Shown: positions 8,494 through 17,509 of the stretch, in pieces
Layout of the letters: every line of letters begins with the position of its first letter
How positions within the stretch are numbered: position 1 is the first letter of the stretch
Assembly: GCF_900090315.1 (NCBI RefSeq)
Contig: NZ_FMHZ01000002.1
Span: 3,574,501-3,638,500 of the forward strand
DNA from: Micromonospora citrea
GTDB lineage: Bacteria > Actinomycetota > Actinomycetes > Mycobacteriales > Micromonosporaceae
Length of the DNA: 64,000 nucleotides
Direction: 5' to 3'
Notes under the pieces: model-generated
What the model was told of the DNA's origin: nothing
What the model saw: only the letters and a program-made list of their open reading frames with translations
Database searches by the model: none
Translations under genes and position numbers: made by a program

Positions 8494-11010
8494 TCAGGCG
8501 GGCAGGTGGCGGTCGGTGCGGCCGCGCCCGCCCTGCCGGCGGCCGGGGGCGAGCCGGATCACCGCGCCGGTGTCGTGCAGCGGTGGCGCGAGCGCGCCGG
8601 GGCTGCCCCCGGAGCCGCGCCGGAACGCCGTGAGGAGCGTGCCCGCGGGCATCGGTCGGGCGAAGAGGTGGCCCTGGCCGGCGGTGCAGCCCAGCTCCCA
8701 GAGCGCCCGGCGCTGCGGCTCGCTCTCCACCCCCTCGGCCACCACGTCGAGGCCGAGGCTGCGGCCCAGGTCGAGGGTGGATCGGATGACGGCGGCGGCC
8801 TCGGCGGAGCTCTCCATGGCGGTGACGAAGCTGCGGTCGATCTTCAGTTCGTGCACGGGGATGCGGGAGAGCAGGGACAGTGAGGAGTAGCCGGTGCCGA
8901 AGTCGTCGAGCGCCAGCCGGATCCCCTCGTCCCGCAGCCGGGTGAGGACCCGGTCGACCACGTCGAGTTGGCTGAGCGTGAGCGTCTCGGTCAGCTCCAG
9001 CACCAGCCGGTCGGGGGGCAGGTCGTGGGCCCGCAGCCGGGCCAGCACCGACCCCGGGAACCGGGCGTCGAGCAGGCTGCGCGGGGAGACGTTCACCGCC
9101 ACCGGCACGTCGAAGCCGGCGTCGCGCCAGGCACGCGCCGCGATGAGCGCCTGGTCGAGGATCGCCTCGGCGAAGGCCGGCAGCAGGCCCGAGCGTTCCA
9201 CCGCCTCCAGGAAGCGCAGCGGATCGATCACGCCGTGGACCGGGTGGCGCCAGCGGGCCAGGGCTTCCGCGCCGGTGACCAGGCCGGAGCCGAGGTCGAC
9301 GATGGGTTGGAAGTTGACGGTGAACTCGTGGTCGGCGACGGCGCGGGGCAACTCCCCGCCGAGGGTCAGCCGGCCGAGGTCGGCGGTGTCCCGGGTCGGG
9401 GCGTACGTCGAGATCCGCTGCCCGGCCCGTTTCGCCTGGTACATCGCCACGTCCGCGCGGCGCAGCAGCTCCGCCACGCCGCCGGTGGCGGGCGCGGCGG
9501 CGATTCCGCCGCTCGCCTCGACGCTGATCCGCATGCCGTCCAGGTCGAAGGGCTCGTGCAGGGCGGCGAGCAGGGTCTCCGCGCGGTGCGCGGCCACCGC
9601 CGGGGCCGGCAGACCCCGCAGGAGTACGGCGAACTCGTCGCCGCCCAGCCGGGCCACCAGGTCGCCCTCCTGGGCGGCGGCGCTCAACCGCTCGGCGACC
9701 TGCACCAGGACCTGGTCCCCGGCGGCGTGCCCGAGGGTGTCGTTGACCTCCTTGAAGTGGTTGAGGTCGATCAGCACCAGCGCGGTCACTCCGTCGGCGT
9801 GCCGGGCGTGGAGGTGTTCGGTGCCCTGGTCGAGCAGGTGGCGGCGGTTGGCCAGCCCGGTCAGCGCGTCGTGGGTGGCGGCGTACGCGTGCTCGTCGGC
9901 GATCCGGGCCAGCTCGGCGTACGCCCGGGCGTTGCGCACCGCCGTGCACAGCGCCGAGGCGAAGGTGCGCAACGTGTACTGCTCCCGCTCGGAGAGCCGC
10001 ACCGGCCCGCGGAAGCGCAGGCGCAGCACGCCCACGTCGGCCGTCCGGTCGTGCCCCTCCAGCGGGGTCGGGACCACGGTGCCGTCGACCGTGGTGGGCT
10101 CGCCGGCCGGCCCGTCGTGCGTGATGCCGCCCGCCCCGCCGCGCACGGTCCGGCCGTCGCGCAGCTCGACCTCGACCTCGTCGGCGGAGAACAGCTCGGC
10201 GGCCTGGGTGACCGCCGTGGTGAGGACCTCGTCGAGGTCGACCACGTTGAGCGCGTCGGTGGTGCGGGCCAGCCGCTGCCACGCCTGCTGCTCGGTGCGG
10301 GCCTTGACCCGGTTGGAGTAGAGCAGGTGGAGGCTGAGCACGAGGGGCGGCACGGCGAGCAGGAGTCTGGGGTCGGCGCGCAGGATGAAGAGCGTGGTCA
10401 CGATGAGGGCGAAGCGCGCCACCATGCTCGTCAGCCGCATCCCCAGGTCCTCCCGGAAGAGATGCGCGAGCCCGGTGCCGGTGGCGAGCGCGATGACCGG
10501 GAGGGTCAGCAGCTCGTCCAGGACCACGGCGACCGCGTAGGCGAGCCCGATCAGCCCGACCACACGGGTGAGGTCGGCGGGCGCCGGTGGCCATCCGGCC
10601 GCGTGGAGCGTCACCCCCGCGCCCGTTGCCAGCAGCATGCTCTTGGCTACTCCGAAGGCGGCCTTCAGCGGTGGGAGCTTGATGAGCACGAGGGCGATCG
10701 CCACTCCGACGCCGGTGGTCAGGACGACCAGCGGCGTCGGCGCGACCGCCAGGCTCAGGATGATCGCCGTCTCGCTCCAGGAGATGGCGTGGACGGTCGC
10801 GCGGATCCGGATGCGCCACTTGATCGTCACACCCAGGGCGGCCATGAAGATCAGGCTGACGCTGAGCGCCAGGTCTTCACCCGACAGGTCGAGTCGCGTC
10901 AGCCTGTGCAGGGAGACGACCGCCGCGGCCGTGGCCACAACGCAGACGAGGCCGAGGTGCAGCGTCAGCCGCCGCTCGGCCTCTGTCTCGCCCGCGTTCG
11001 GTCGTGTCAC
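8494..11010 (-). CDS. Membrane-anchored diguanylate cyclase/phosphodiesterase (GGDEF-EAL)
   Basis: The product is 838 residues. About 230 N-terminal residues form six or more membrane helices, followed by a GAF-like segment (about 245-370), a GGDEF domain (LARLGGDEF region, motif near 456-460) and an EAL domain (EALARW near 580, ELTET, DDFGTGYSSL near 700, LKIDRSFV, AEGVE). It should make and/or hydrolyse cyclic di-GMP at the membrane. The GGDEF motif is intact. The RxxD product-inhibition site expected five residues upstream is not present (QEGD instead). The EAL catalytic motifs look complete, so a net phosphodiesterase or bifunctional role is possible. The GTG at 11010 is the start. It is a lone signalling gene bordering a 727-bp intergenic region. 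Confidence 0.93.
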   Translation of the reverse strand: MTRPNAGETEAERRLTLHLGLVCVVATAAAVVSLHRLTRLDLSGEDLALSVSLIFMAALGVTIKWRIRIRATVHAISWSETAIILSLAVAPTPLVVLTTGVGVAIALVLIKLPPLKAAFGVAKSMLLATGAGVTLHAAGWPPAPADLTRVVGLIGLAYAVAVVLDELLTLPVIALATGTGLAHLFREDLGMRLTSMVARFALIVTTLFILRADPRLLLAVPPLVLSLHLLYSNRVKARTEQQAWQRLARTTDALNVVDLDEVLTTAVTQAAELFSADEVEVELRDGRTVRGGAGGITHDGPAGEPTTVDGTVVPTPLEGHDRTADVGVLRLRFRGPVRLSEREQYTLRTFASALCTAVRNARAYAELARIADEHAYAATHDALTGLANRRHLLDQGTEHLHARHADGVTALVLIDLNHFKEVNDTLGHAAGDQVLVQVAERLSAAAQEGDLVARLGGDEFAVLLRGLPAPAVAAHRAETLLAALHEPFDLDGMRISVEASGGIAAAPATGGVAELLRRADVAMYQAKRAGQRISTYAPTRDTADLGRLTLGGELPRAVADHEFTVNFQPIVDLGSGLVTGAEALARWRHPVHGVIDPLRFLEAVERSGLLPAFAEAILDQALIAARAWRDAGFDVPVAVNVSPRSLLDARFPGSVLARLRAHDLPPDRLVLELTETLTLSQLDVVDRVLTRLRDEGIRLALDDFGTGYSSLSLLSRIPVHELKIDRSFVTAMESSAEAAAVIRSTLDLGRSLGLDVVAEGVESEPQRRALWELGCTAGQGHLFARPMPAGTLLTAFRRGSGGSPGALAPPLHDTGAVIRLAPGRRQGGRGRTDRHLPA

Positions 11011-11737
11011 CGCACCCCCGACTGCCGCCCGCCCTCTGTGGGCAGACGCAAAGGCTACCTACGGTCACTCGACGACCACAATCCTCTTACTGCCACTCGT
11101 GTGCCGACATGGCCTTGTCCCTCCTGGTCGAAAACCCAACTCAGCTACGGCTACGGGCACAGCCTAGGTGTGGTTAAGGCAATTTTGGAGGGATATATGT
11201 AACTATGAGCAATGGATGAGAATCGCGAGACTTGTCGTGACTTTCTGTTTCCGTATCGGGACGCAGTGCTGTACTTCTAACTGCCTCCGGTTAACACCAG
11301 ATAATCGCTCAGTGTCCGCCTCCGCGCTTCGAAACCGAAGAGCCCGCAGACCCGATCATGGTCGCGTCGCGAACCGGCCGGCGCTGCCTCGACGCGTTCC
11401 GTGGCGGCGTAATTGCTCGCGTTGTCCGGCAGCCCATATCCCATGGGTGGCCCGCCTTGTCGTCGTTGCCGTCATTGCCGCTCGACCAGCGCGAACCGAC
11501 GCGCATCGGTCGGGGGGATTGTGTCATTCATCCGGGACCGCTAAGTGTCCTCCGTTCGATCGGTCGCGACTGTTCGTTCATATGTTCGGGCGAGGTCGCT
11601 CTCGGTAATGAGCTTCTCGCCCGGTGGTGCCGTTCGCCTTACGTATTCGGTCGTGTCCCGTCGGCGTCGAGAGCCGGACCGAAGCCCAGGAGCGTCGGCG
11701 GGCGACGATCCCGCCGTACGGCGATAGGCTCGCGGCC
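11011..11737. other. Long intergenic region between GGDEF-EAL gene and moaC
   Basis: No convincing gene is seen in these 727 bp. The centre (about 11165-11350) is clearly poorer in GC than the surroundings, with runs such as GGCAATTTTGGAGGGATATA, which suggests promoter or structural DNA, or remnant foreign sequence. A 146-residue frame at 11168-11608 has Cys/Arg-rich composition, no recognisable domain and is not called. The right end carries the moaC promoter (TAGGCT at 11725-11730). Confidence 0.5.
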
Positions 11738-12229
11738 GTGACCGATTCCGCGCAGCTCACCCACGTCGACCACGCCGGCGCGGCCCGGATGGTCGACGTC
11801 TCCGCCAAGGCGGTCACCGGCCGCCTGGCCGTCGCCGCCGGCCGGCTCCGCACCACGCCGGAGGTGATCGAGTTGTTGCGCCGCGACGGTCTGCCCAAGG
11901 GCGACGCGCTGGCGGTCGGTCGGCTCGCCGGCATCATGGGCGCCAAGCGCACCCCGGACCTGATCCCGCTCTGCCACCCGATCGCCCTGCACGGCGTGAC
12001 GGTCGACCTGACGCTCACCGACGACACCGTGGAGATCGCCGCCACGGCGCGGACGGCGGACCGCACAGGCGTGGAGATGGAGGCGCTGACGGCGGTGGCC
12101 GTCGCCGGGTTGGCGCTGGTCGACATGGTGAAGGCGGTCGACCCGGCGGCGAGCGTCGACGCCGTCCGGGTGCTGCGCAAGGAGGGCGGCAAGACCGGCG
12201 GGTGGGTCCGCCCCGAGGACCGGCAGTGA
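11738..12229 (+). CDS. moaC: Cyclic pyranopterin monophosphate synthase MoaC
   Basis: The protein is 163 residues, the usual length. MoaC, acting after MoaA, converts the 8,3'-cyclo-GTP intermediate into cyclic pyranopterin monophosphate, the first stable molybdenum-cofactor intermediate. Family motifs are present: MVDVSAKAVTGRLA near the N-terminus, GLPKGDAL, RTPDLIPLCHPI with the active-site His, GVEMEALTAVAVA and DMVKAVD. The GTG at 11738 follows TAGGCT by 7 nt, consistent with a leaderless message; an in-frame upstream extension is Arg-rich and unconserved. The stop overlaps the mog start (GTGA), giving a moaC-mog-moeA-moaE run. Confidence 0.96.
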   Translation: MTDSAQLTHVDHAGAARMVDVSAKAVTGRLAVAAGRLRTTPEVIELLRRDGLPKGDALAVGRLAGIMGAKRTPDLIPLCHPIALHGVTVDLTLTDDTVEIAATARTADRTGVEMEALTAVAVAGLALVDMVKAVDPAASVDAVRVLRKEGGKTGGWVRPEDRQ

Positions 12230-12696
12230 TCCGGGCGCGGGTGGTGGTGGCGTCGAACCGGGCCGCCGCGGGGATCTACGCCGACACCAGCGGCCCGCTG
12301 CTGGTCGCCGGGCTGCGCGAACTCGGCTGCGAGGTGGACGGGCCGGTGGTGGTGCCCGACGGCGATCCGGTGGGCGAGGCGCTGCGGGCGGCCCTGACCG
12401 ACGGCGTGGACGTCGTCGTGACCAGCGGCGGCACCGGGATCAACCCCTCCGACCGCACCCCCGACGTGACCCGGGCGCTGCTCGACTACGAGGTCCCCGG
12501 CATCGCCGAGGCGATCCGGGCGCACAGCCGGGACAGGGTGCCCGCCGCCGCGCTCTCCCGGGGCGTCGCGGGCGTGGCCGGCCGGACGCTGGTGGTCAAC
12601 CTGCCGGGGTCGACCGGCGGCGCGCGGGACGGACTGGCCGTGCTGGGGCCCGTCCTCGCCCACGCCGTCGACCAGCTCCGCGGCGGCGACCACTGA
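12226..12696 (+). CDS. mog: Molybdopterin adenylyltransferase (MogA/MoaB family)
   Basis: The protein is 156 residues, starting at the GTG that overlaps the moaC stop. It adenylates molybdopterin before molybdate insertion. The family signature VVVTSGGTGINPSDRTPDVT is present (residues about 62-81), as is the downstream nucleotide-binding segment LVVNLPGSTGGARDGL. The length and the absence of MoeA domains identify it as a stand-alone MogA/MoaB-type protein. It lies between moaC and moeA, with translational coupling to moaC suggested by the overlap. Confidence 0.93.
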   Translation: MIRARVVVASNRAAAGIYADTSGPLLVAGLRELGCEVDGPVVVPDGDPVGEALRAALTDGVDVVVTSGGTGINPSDRTPDVTRALLDYEVPGIAEAIRAHSRDRVPAAALSRGVAGVAGRTLVVNLPGSTGGARDGLAVLGPVLAHAVDQLRGGDH

Positions 12697-12732
12697 CCCT
12701 TCCGTCCGCGCCGCACCCGCTAGGCTCGGCCG

Positions 12733-13992
12733 GTGAGCACGGAAACCGCACCGGCCGCCGAGCCGGCCGTCGCGCCGCCGCCGGCAGGCTGGGAGGAGGC
12801 CCGGTCCCGGGTGTACGCGGTCGGCCTGGCCGCCGCGCTTCCCGCCGTCAGCCGGCCACTCGCCGAGGTCGACGGCCACACCCTCGCCGAACCGTTGACC
12901 ACGCGTACCGACCTGCCCGCCTTCCCCACCTCCAGCGTCGACGGCTGGGCGGTGCGCGGCACCGGCCCGTGGCGTCCGGTGGGGCGGGTGCTGGCCGGCA
13001 GCACCCCGGCGCCGTTGACCGACGACGGAACGACCGTCGAGATCGCCACCGGCGCGATGGTGCCCGAGGGCGCCACCGCCGTGCTGCGCGTCGAGGAGTC
13101 CCGGCGTACGCCGGACGGCCGGGTCGAGGGCACGCCGCGGCCGGCACCGGAGTGGCGCGAGCCCGGCGAGGAGGCGTACGCCGGGGAGGAACTGCTCCCC
13201 GCCGGCACGCCGGTGGACCCGGCGCTGATCGGCCTGGCCGCCTCGTGCGGGCACGACAGCCTGCGGGTCCGGCGGCAGCCGCGCGCGGCGCTGCTGGTCT
13301 TCGGCGACGAGCTGCTGACGGCCGGCCCGCCCGGTGCCGGCCGGGTGCGCGACGCGCTCGGGCCGGCGGTGCCGGCCTGGCTGCGCCGCTACGGCTGCCA
13401 GGTGCGCCCGTCGGACGTCGTCGGGCCGGTGGCGGACACCCTCCCCGCGCACGTGGCGGCGCTGCGCGCCGCGCTGGCCACCGCCGACCTGGTCTGCACC
13501 ACCGGCGGCACGATGCACGGGCCGGTCGACCACCTGCATCCCACCCTGGAGGCGCTCGGCGCCGACTACGTGGTCAACACGGTCGCGGTGCGGCCCGGCT
13601 TCCCGATGCTGCTGGCCCGGCTGGCCGACGCCGACGGGCGGGTCCGGTTCGTCGCCGGGCTGCCCGGCAACCCGCAGTCCGCCGTCGTCGCCCTGGTGTC
13701 GCTGGTCGCCCCGCTGCTGGCCGGCCTGTCGGGTCGCCCGATGCCGGTGCTGCCGCACGCCACGCTCGCCGAGCCCGTGCGCGGCCGGGGCGGCTACACG
13801 CACCTGGCGCTGGTCCGGCTGGACCGGGTCGCCGGCACCGCCCACCCCGTCCGGCACGTCGGCTCGGCGATGCTGCGCGGGCTGGCCGGCGCGGACGGGT
13901 TCGCCGTCATCCGCCCCGGCACCTCGGGCGAGCCCGGCGACCGGGTGCCGGTCGTGCCGCTGCCGCTGCTGCCCGGGGAGCGTGCCTGGTGA
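12733..13992 (+). CDS. moeA: Molybdopterin molybdenumtransferase MoeA
   Basis: The protein is 419 residues, the usual length. MoeA inserts molybdate into adenylated molybdopterin. The N-terminal segments DLPAFPTSSVDGWAVRG and VEIATGAMVPEGATAVLRVE are typical, and the central MPT-binding domain has TTGGTMHGPVDHL in place of the usual SGGVSVGxxD, keeping the Asp. The C-terminal FVAGLPGNPQSAVVALV is conserved. A TAGGCT at 12721-12726 ends 6 nt before the GTG start, suggesting a second, leaderless promoter inside the cluster. The stop overlaps the moaE GTG (GTGA). Confidence 0.95.
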   Translation: MSTETAPAAEPAVAPPPAGWEEARSRVYAVGLAAALPAVSRPLAEVDGHTLAEPLTTRTDLPAFPTSSVDGWAVRGTGPWRPVGRVLAGSTPAPLTDDGTTVEIATGAMVPEGATAVLRVEESRRTPDGRVEGTPRPAPEWREPGEEAYAGEELLPAGTPVDPALIGLAASCGHDSLRVRRQPRAALLVFGDELLTAGPPGAGRVRDALGPAVPAWLRRYGCQVRPSDVVGPVADTLPAHVAALRAALATADLVCTTGGTMHGPVDHLHPTLEALGADYVVNTVAVRPGFPMLLARLADADGRVRFVAGLPGNPQSAVVALVSLVAPLLAGLSGRPMPVLPHATLAEPVRGRGGYTHLALVRLDRVAGTAHPVRHVGSAMLRGLAGADGFAVIRPGTSGEPGDRVPVVPLPLLPGERAW

Positions 13993-14474
13993 CCGCGCCG
14001 GCCACCGACGCGTCGAGCCGATCCGCCGACGCCTCGGGCCACCCGGCCGACGACCGGCCCACCGTCCACGGCGAGGTCACCGACCGGCCGCTCGACCTCG
14101 CCGCCCACGAGGCGGCCGTCGGGGACCGGCGGGCCGGCGCGGTCGTGTCGTTCCAGGGCGTCGTCCGCGACCACGACCACGGCCGCGCGGTGACCAGCCT
14201 GGAGTACGAGGGCCACCCGAGCGCCGAGCGGGTGCTGCGCGAGGTGGCGGCCGAGATCGCCGCCGACCCCGACGTGTACGCGGTCGCCGTGTCGCACCGG
14301 ATCGGCCCGCTCGCCATCGGCGACGTGGCCCTGGTCGCGGCGGTCAGCACCGCCCACCGGGCCGCCGCGTTCGCGGCCTGCGCCCGGCTGGTCGACGAGG
14401 TCAAGGCGCGGCTGCCGATCTGGAAGCGGCAGGTCTTCGCCGACGGCACCGAGGAGTGGGTGAACTGCCCCTGA
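13989..14474 (+). CDS. moaE: Molybdopterin synthase catalytic subunit MoaE
   Basis: The protein is 161 residues from a GTG overlapping the moeA stop. MoaE, with the thiocarboxylated MoaD, adds the dithiolene sulphurs to form molybdopterin. Motifs are VVSFQGVVRDHDHGRAV, SLEYEGHPSAE, VSHRIGPLAIGD and the catalytic-lysine region VKARLPIWKRQVFADGTEEW. About 30 residues of N-terminal extension precede the domain. Its partner moaD is 13 kb away at 27.6-28.0 kb rather than adjacent. It converges on the GT87 gene with only about 15 bp between stops. Confidence 0.95.
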   Translation: MTAPATDASSRSADASGHPADDRPTVHGEVTDRPLDLAAHEAAVGDRRAGAVVSFQGVVRDHDHGRAVTSLEYEGHPSAERVLREVAAEIAADPDVYAVAVSHRIGPLAIGDVALVAAVSTAHRAAAFAACARLVDEVKARLPIWKRQVFADGTEEWVNCP

Positions 14475-14489
14475 CGCCGGCCGGCCCGG

Positions 14490-15929
14490 TCAGCGACGGG
14501 CGAGCGCGGCCTGCCGGCTGACCCGGTCGCCGTAGAAGGCCGGCTCGGCGCCGGGCCGCCACGGCAGGGCGGCGACGAGCACGATCAGCGCCAACGCCAG
14601 CGAGTTTTCCATCAGGGCGCCGAAGAGGCCGTCCTGGTAGTGCGACACCTCGGGGAGCTGGTGCTCGTAAGGCCAGATCGGCGAGACCAGGAAGAGCAGG
14701 TAGAGCCCGACCGCCGCGACGCCGTGCCGGAGCCCGGTGAGGGTCGGGTACCAGATCGGCGGGCGCAGCCCGTTGACGCCCGGCAGCCCGCCGTACTGGC
14801 CCTGGCCGGAGCGCTGCGCCGGCCCCCGGCTGGCGTCCCGTCGGCGTACGGCGGCGTCGGCCAGCACGATGATCGCCGGGATGACCCAGACCAGGTGGTG
14901 CGTCCAGGAGATCGGGCTGATCACGTTGGTGGTGAGGCCGACCAGCGTGAACGCCGTCAGCTCGTCGCCGTCGGCGCGCGCGTTCGCGGCCCGGGACAGA
15001 CCGAGCGCCAGCATCAGCACGGCGAAGGACAGCCAGAGCAGGCCGGGCGTCTCGATCGAGTCGTAGAGCCGGGCCAGCAGGCCGGCCAGCGACTGGTTCG
15101 GCGTCATGTCGGCCGCCCCGACCCGCTCGGTCTGCCAGAGCACGCCGCCGAAGTAGGCCCGGGACTCGGTGCCGACGACGGCGAAGGAGCCGATGGTCAC
15201 GGCGACCACCGTGCCGACCGCGGTCGCCGCCGCCCGCCACTGCCGCGTGATCATCAGGTAGACGATGAACAGGGCCGGGGTCAGCTTGACCGCGGTGGCC
15301 AGGCCGATGCCGACGCCGGCCCACGCGCCGCTGTAGACGAAGCGCAGCAGCGGGCCGTCGGTCTCGGCGGCGTCGGCCCCGCGGCGGGACCGCCAGCGCA
15401 GGCCGATCAGATCGGCCATGATCAGTGCGAAGAGGAGCAGGTTGACCTGGCCGTAGCCGAGGGTCTCGCGGGCCGGTTCGATGGCGACCGCCAGCGGCGT
15501 CGCGATCGCGACGGTGTACCAGAGCGGCCAGCCGAGCCGGTCGACGATCGGGCGGAGCAGGCCGGCCAGCACGATCGCCAGGGCGGCGATGCTGGCGAGA
15601 GCGTTGACCGTCCCGGCCAGCTCGACCGGCAGGTGCGCCATCGGCAACATGACCAGACCACCGAACGGTGGGTAGGTGAAACCCAGGGTGGTGCCGGGTG
15701 CGATGAACTCGTAGAGCTCGTGACCGCTCGCCCACCACACCACCGCGCCGTGGTAGATCTTCATGTCGAAGAAGTTGTACGGCCGCCCGAAGGCACCGAT
15801 GGCGAGCCATGCGGCGAAGGCGACTGCGGCCACGATGCCGGTCCGTACGACTGTCCTACGATCGATCCCACGCGTTACGCGACGGACTGGGGCGAGGCGG
15901 CCCACCCGTCTTCCGACGGTCGCCGGCAT
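14490..15929 (-). CDS. GT87-family polyprenol-phosphate mannosyltransferase-like membrane protein
   Basis: The protein is 479 residues from the ATG at 15929; a GGGGGTGG site lies upstream, and the longer frame to 16043 adds an Arg/Gly-rich leader. About eleven hydrophobic helices follow. Family hallmarks include the first-loop acidic residue in NFFDMKIYHGAVVWWASG, the FTYPPFGGLVMLPMAHLP segment and NVISPISWTHHLVWVIPA. GT87 enzymes are GT-C mannosyltransferases that extend phosphatidylinositol mannosides or lipoarabinomannan in actinobacteria. The acceptor is not deducible here. A short upstream region (15930-16143) separates it from the doxX gene and contains no gene. Confidence 0.88.
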   Translation of the reverse strand: MPATVGRRVGRLAPVRRVTRGIDRRTVVRTGIVAAVAFAAWLAIGAFGRPYNFFDMKIYHGAVVWWASGHELYEFIAPGTTLGFTYPPFGGLVMLPMAHLPVELAGTVNALASIAALAIVLAGLLRPIVDRLGWPLWYTVAIATPLAVAIEPARETLGYGQVNLLLFALIMADLIGLRWRSRRGADAAETDGPLLRFVYSGAWAGVGIGLATAVKLTPALFIVYLMITRQWRAAATAVGTVVAVTIGSFAVVGTESRAYFGGVLWQTERVGAADMTPNQSLAGLLARLYDSIETPGLLWLSFAVLMLALGLSRAANARADGDELTAFTLVGLTTNVISPISWTHHLVWVIPAIIVLADAAVRRRDASRGPAQRSGQGQYGGLPGVNGLRPPIWYPTLTGLRHGVAAVGLYLLFLVSPIWPYEHQLPEVSHYQDGLFGALMENSLALALIVLVAALPWRPGAEPAFYGDRVSRQAALARR

Positions 15930-16143
15930 GGCGTGGCCACCCCCGTACCAAGGTCGTCCTACCCGTCCAGGTCCTGCACGGAGCCTAGAACGGCGCCTCA
16001 CGTTAATGCCTCCCGCGTTATGCGACCGTGTCCGATCCCACACATGTTTTTGACATTTCCACCGCGTTAACGCCTACCGGGTGGTTCAGGTGATTCGTGG
16101 GCGTTGGCGGGTGGGACCGGCGGAGGGGAGGAATAGACGCAGG

Positions 16144-16689
16144 TCAGCCGGGGAGTCGTCGGGCCGTCGCTGCCGATCGTACGGCGATTCGGGCCTCTCT
16201 GCGGGCGGTACGGACAGCCCGGCGCACGGAACGTCGGGAATGGCCGATCCGGTGACCGGTCCGCCACCGCAGGCCTGGCTTGCCGCCGGTGTCCGCCGCC
16301 GCGAGCAGCAGCCCGCCGAAGAGGCCGAGGTTCTTCAGGAAGTGGATCTGGTTGTTGTTGCGCGCCGCGGGGTCGTCGGTGTTCCAGAAGGGATGCCCGG
16401 CGATGGTCACCGGGACCAGCGTGCCGGCGAGCACCAGCGCCGCCGGCCGGGCGAAGCGTCCGGTGGCGAGCATCAGGCCGGCGCCGACCTGGACGGCCGC
16501 GTTGACGCGGATCAGCGTCTCGGTGTCGGTGGGGATGCGCGGGTCGGCCCTCTCCAGCAGGGGCGTGACCCGGTCGGTCACCGGCTTGGCGGCGGGGACC
16601 AGCCGTCCCGGGTTCTTGAAGTTGTGGAACCCGCTGACCACGAAGATGCCGCTCAACATGGCGCGGGCGAGGGAGCGCACGGGTTTCAT
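16144..16689 (-). CDS. DoxX-family membrane protein
   Basis: The protein is 181 residues with four membrane helices and the DoxX hallmarks FVVSGFHNFKNPGRLV near the start and GHPFWNTDDPAARNNNQIHF in the middle (residues about 100-120). A basic C-terminal tail follows. DoxX-type proteins are small respiratory or redox-associated membrane proteins of uncertain function. It is divergent from the GNAT gene; the 133-bp spacer carries a perfect 14-bp palindrome, CCGATCCGGATCGG, at 16734-16747, a possible regulator site. Confidence 0.88.
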   Translation of the reverse strand: MKPVRSLARAMLSGIFVVSGFHNFKNPGRLVPAAKPVTDRVTPLLERADPRIPTDTETLIRVNAAVQVGAGLMLATGRFARPAALVLAGTLVPVTIAGHPFWNTDDPAARNNNQIHFLKNLGLFGGLLLAAADTGGKPGLRWRTGHRIGHSRRSVRRAVRTARREARIAVRSAATARRLPG

Positions 16690-16822
16690 GGATCAGTCAT
16701 ACCCCGTCACCGGCACGACTACCCCCGCAACCGCCGATCCGGATCGGTCGACGTGGACATCCGCCACGCCGATTCGAGCGACCGTCGCTGATGGACCGGT
16801 GACGAGGGGTAACGTCCCCGGC

Positions 16823-17368
16823 GTGACGACGTTGCGGCTGCGACCCGAGGACCCGGCCGACACCGGCGCGGTCCGTCGGGTGCTGGCCGCCGCTTTCGCC
16901 CGGCCCGACGTGGCCACGCCGCCCGAGGTGGAGCTGGTCGACGAGTTGCGCGGCGGCGACGCCTGGGTGCCCGAGCTGGCGATGGTCGCCGAGTACGGCG
17001 GCGAGGTCGCCGGCTACGCCCTGTTGACCCGGGTGCGGGTGAGGTCCGACGACGCCACCGCCCCCGCGTTGGCGCTCGGCCCGGTGGCGGTCGCGCCGCA
17101 CCGGCAGCGGATCGGGCTCGGCGCGGCCGTGGTCCAGGCCGCGCTGGACGCGGCCACCGAGCTGGGCGAGCGGCTGGTGGTGGTGCTCGGCGCCCCGTCC
17201 TACTACCACCGGTTCGGCTTCGGCAGGGCCGACCGGATGGGCCTGACCAGCCCCTGGTCCGGCCTCGGCGACCCGTGGCAGGCCCTGGTGCTCCCGCCGA
17301 CCACCAGTGGCGAGGGCCCCCCGCCCCGGGGCGAGGTCATCTTCCCCCCGCCCTGGTCCAAGGTCTGA
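16823..17368 (+). CDS. GNAT-family N-acetyltransferase
   Basis: The protein is 181 residues. The acetyl-CoA-binding region PVAVAPHRQRIGLGAAVVQA contains the Q/RxxGxG/A pyrophosphate loop, and VVLGAPSYYHRFGFGRAD is typical of YhbS-like members. The family transfers an acetyl group from acetyl-CoA to an amine. The acceptor is unknown. TAACGT at 16810-16815 ends 7 nt before the GTG, indicating leaderless transcription. The in-frame upstream extension is antisense to doxX and was rejected. It converges on the AAA ATPase gene. Confidence 0.9.
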   Translation: MTTLRLRPEDPADTGAVRRVLAAAFARPDVATPPEVELVDELRGGDAWVPELAMVAEYGGEVAGYALLTRVRVRSDDATAPALALGPVAVAPHRQRIGLGAAVVQAALDAATELGERLVVVLGAPSYYHRFGFGRADRMGLTSPWSGLGDPWQALVLPPTTSGEGPPPRGEVIFPPPWSKV

Positions 17369-17509
17369 CCCTCGCGCCGGTCGGGCTCCGGCCGGTCGGT
17401 CCGCTCCACCGGGGTCGAGGGTTGGCTGGCGACGCCGGTCCCGGCCCGTCCCACCGGCTCGCCGGGTGGCGCGCGACCGAGGCTGGTCGCGGCCCATCCG
17501 ACGGCGGAG

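Noticed and set aside
11168..11608. 146-residue ORF in the moaC upstream gap
   Set aside because: It has no ribosome-binding site, no domain and Cys/Arg-rich random composition, and overlaps the AT-richer block.
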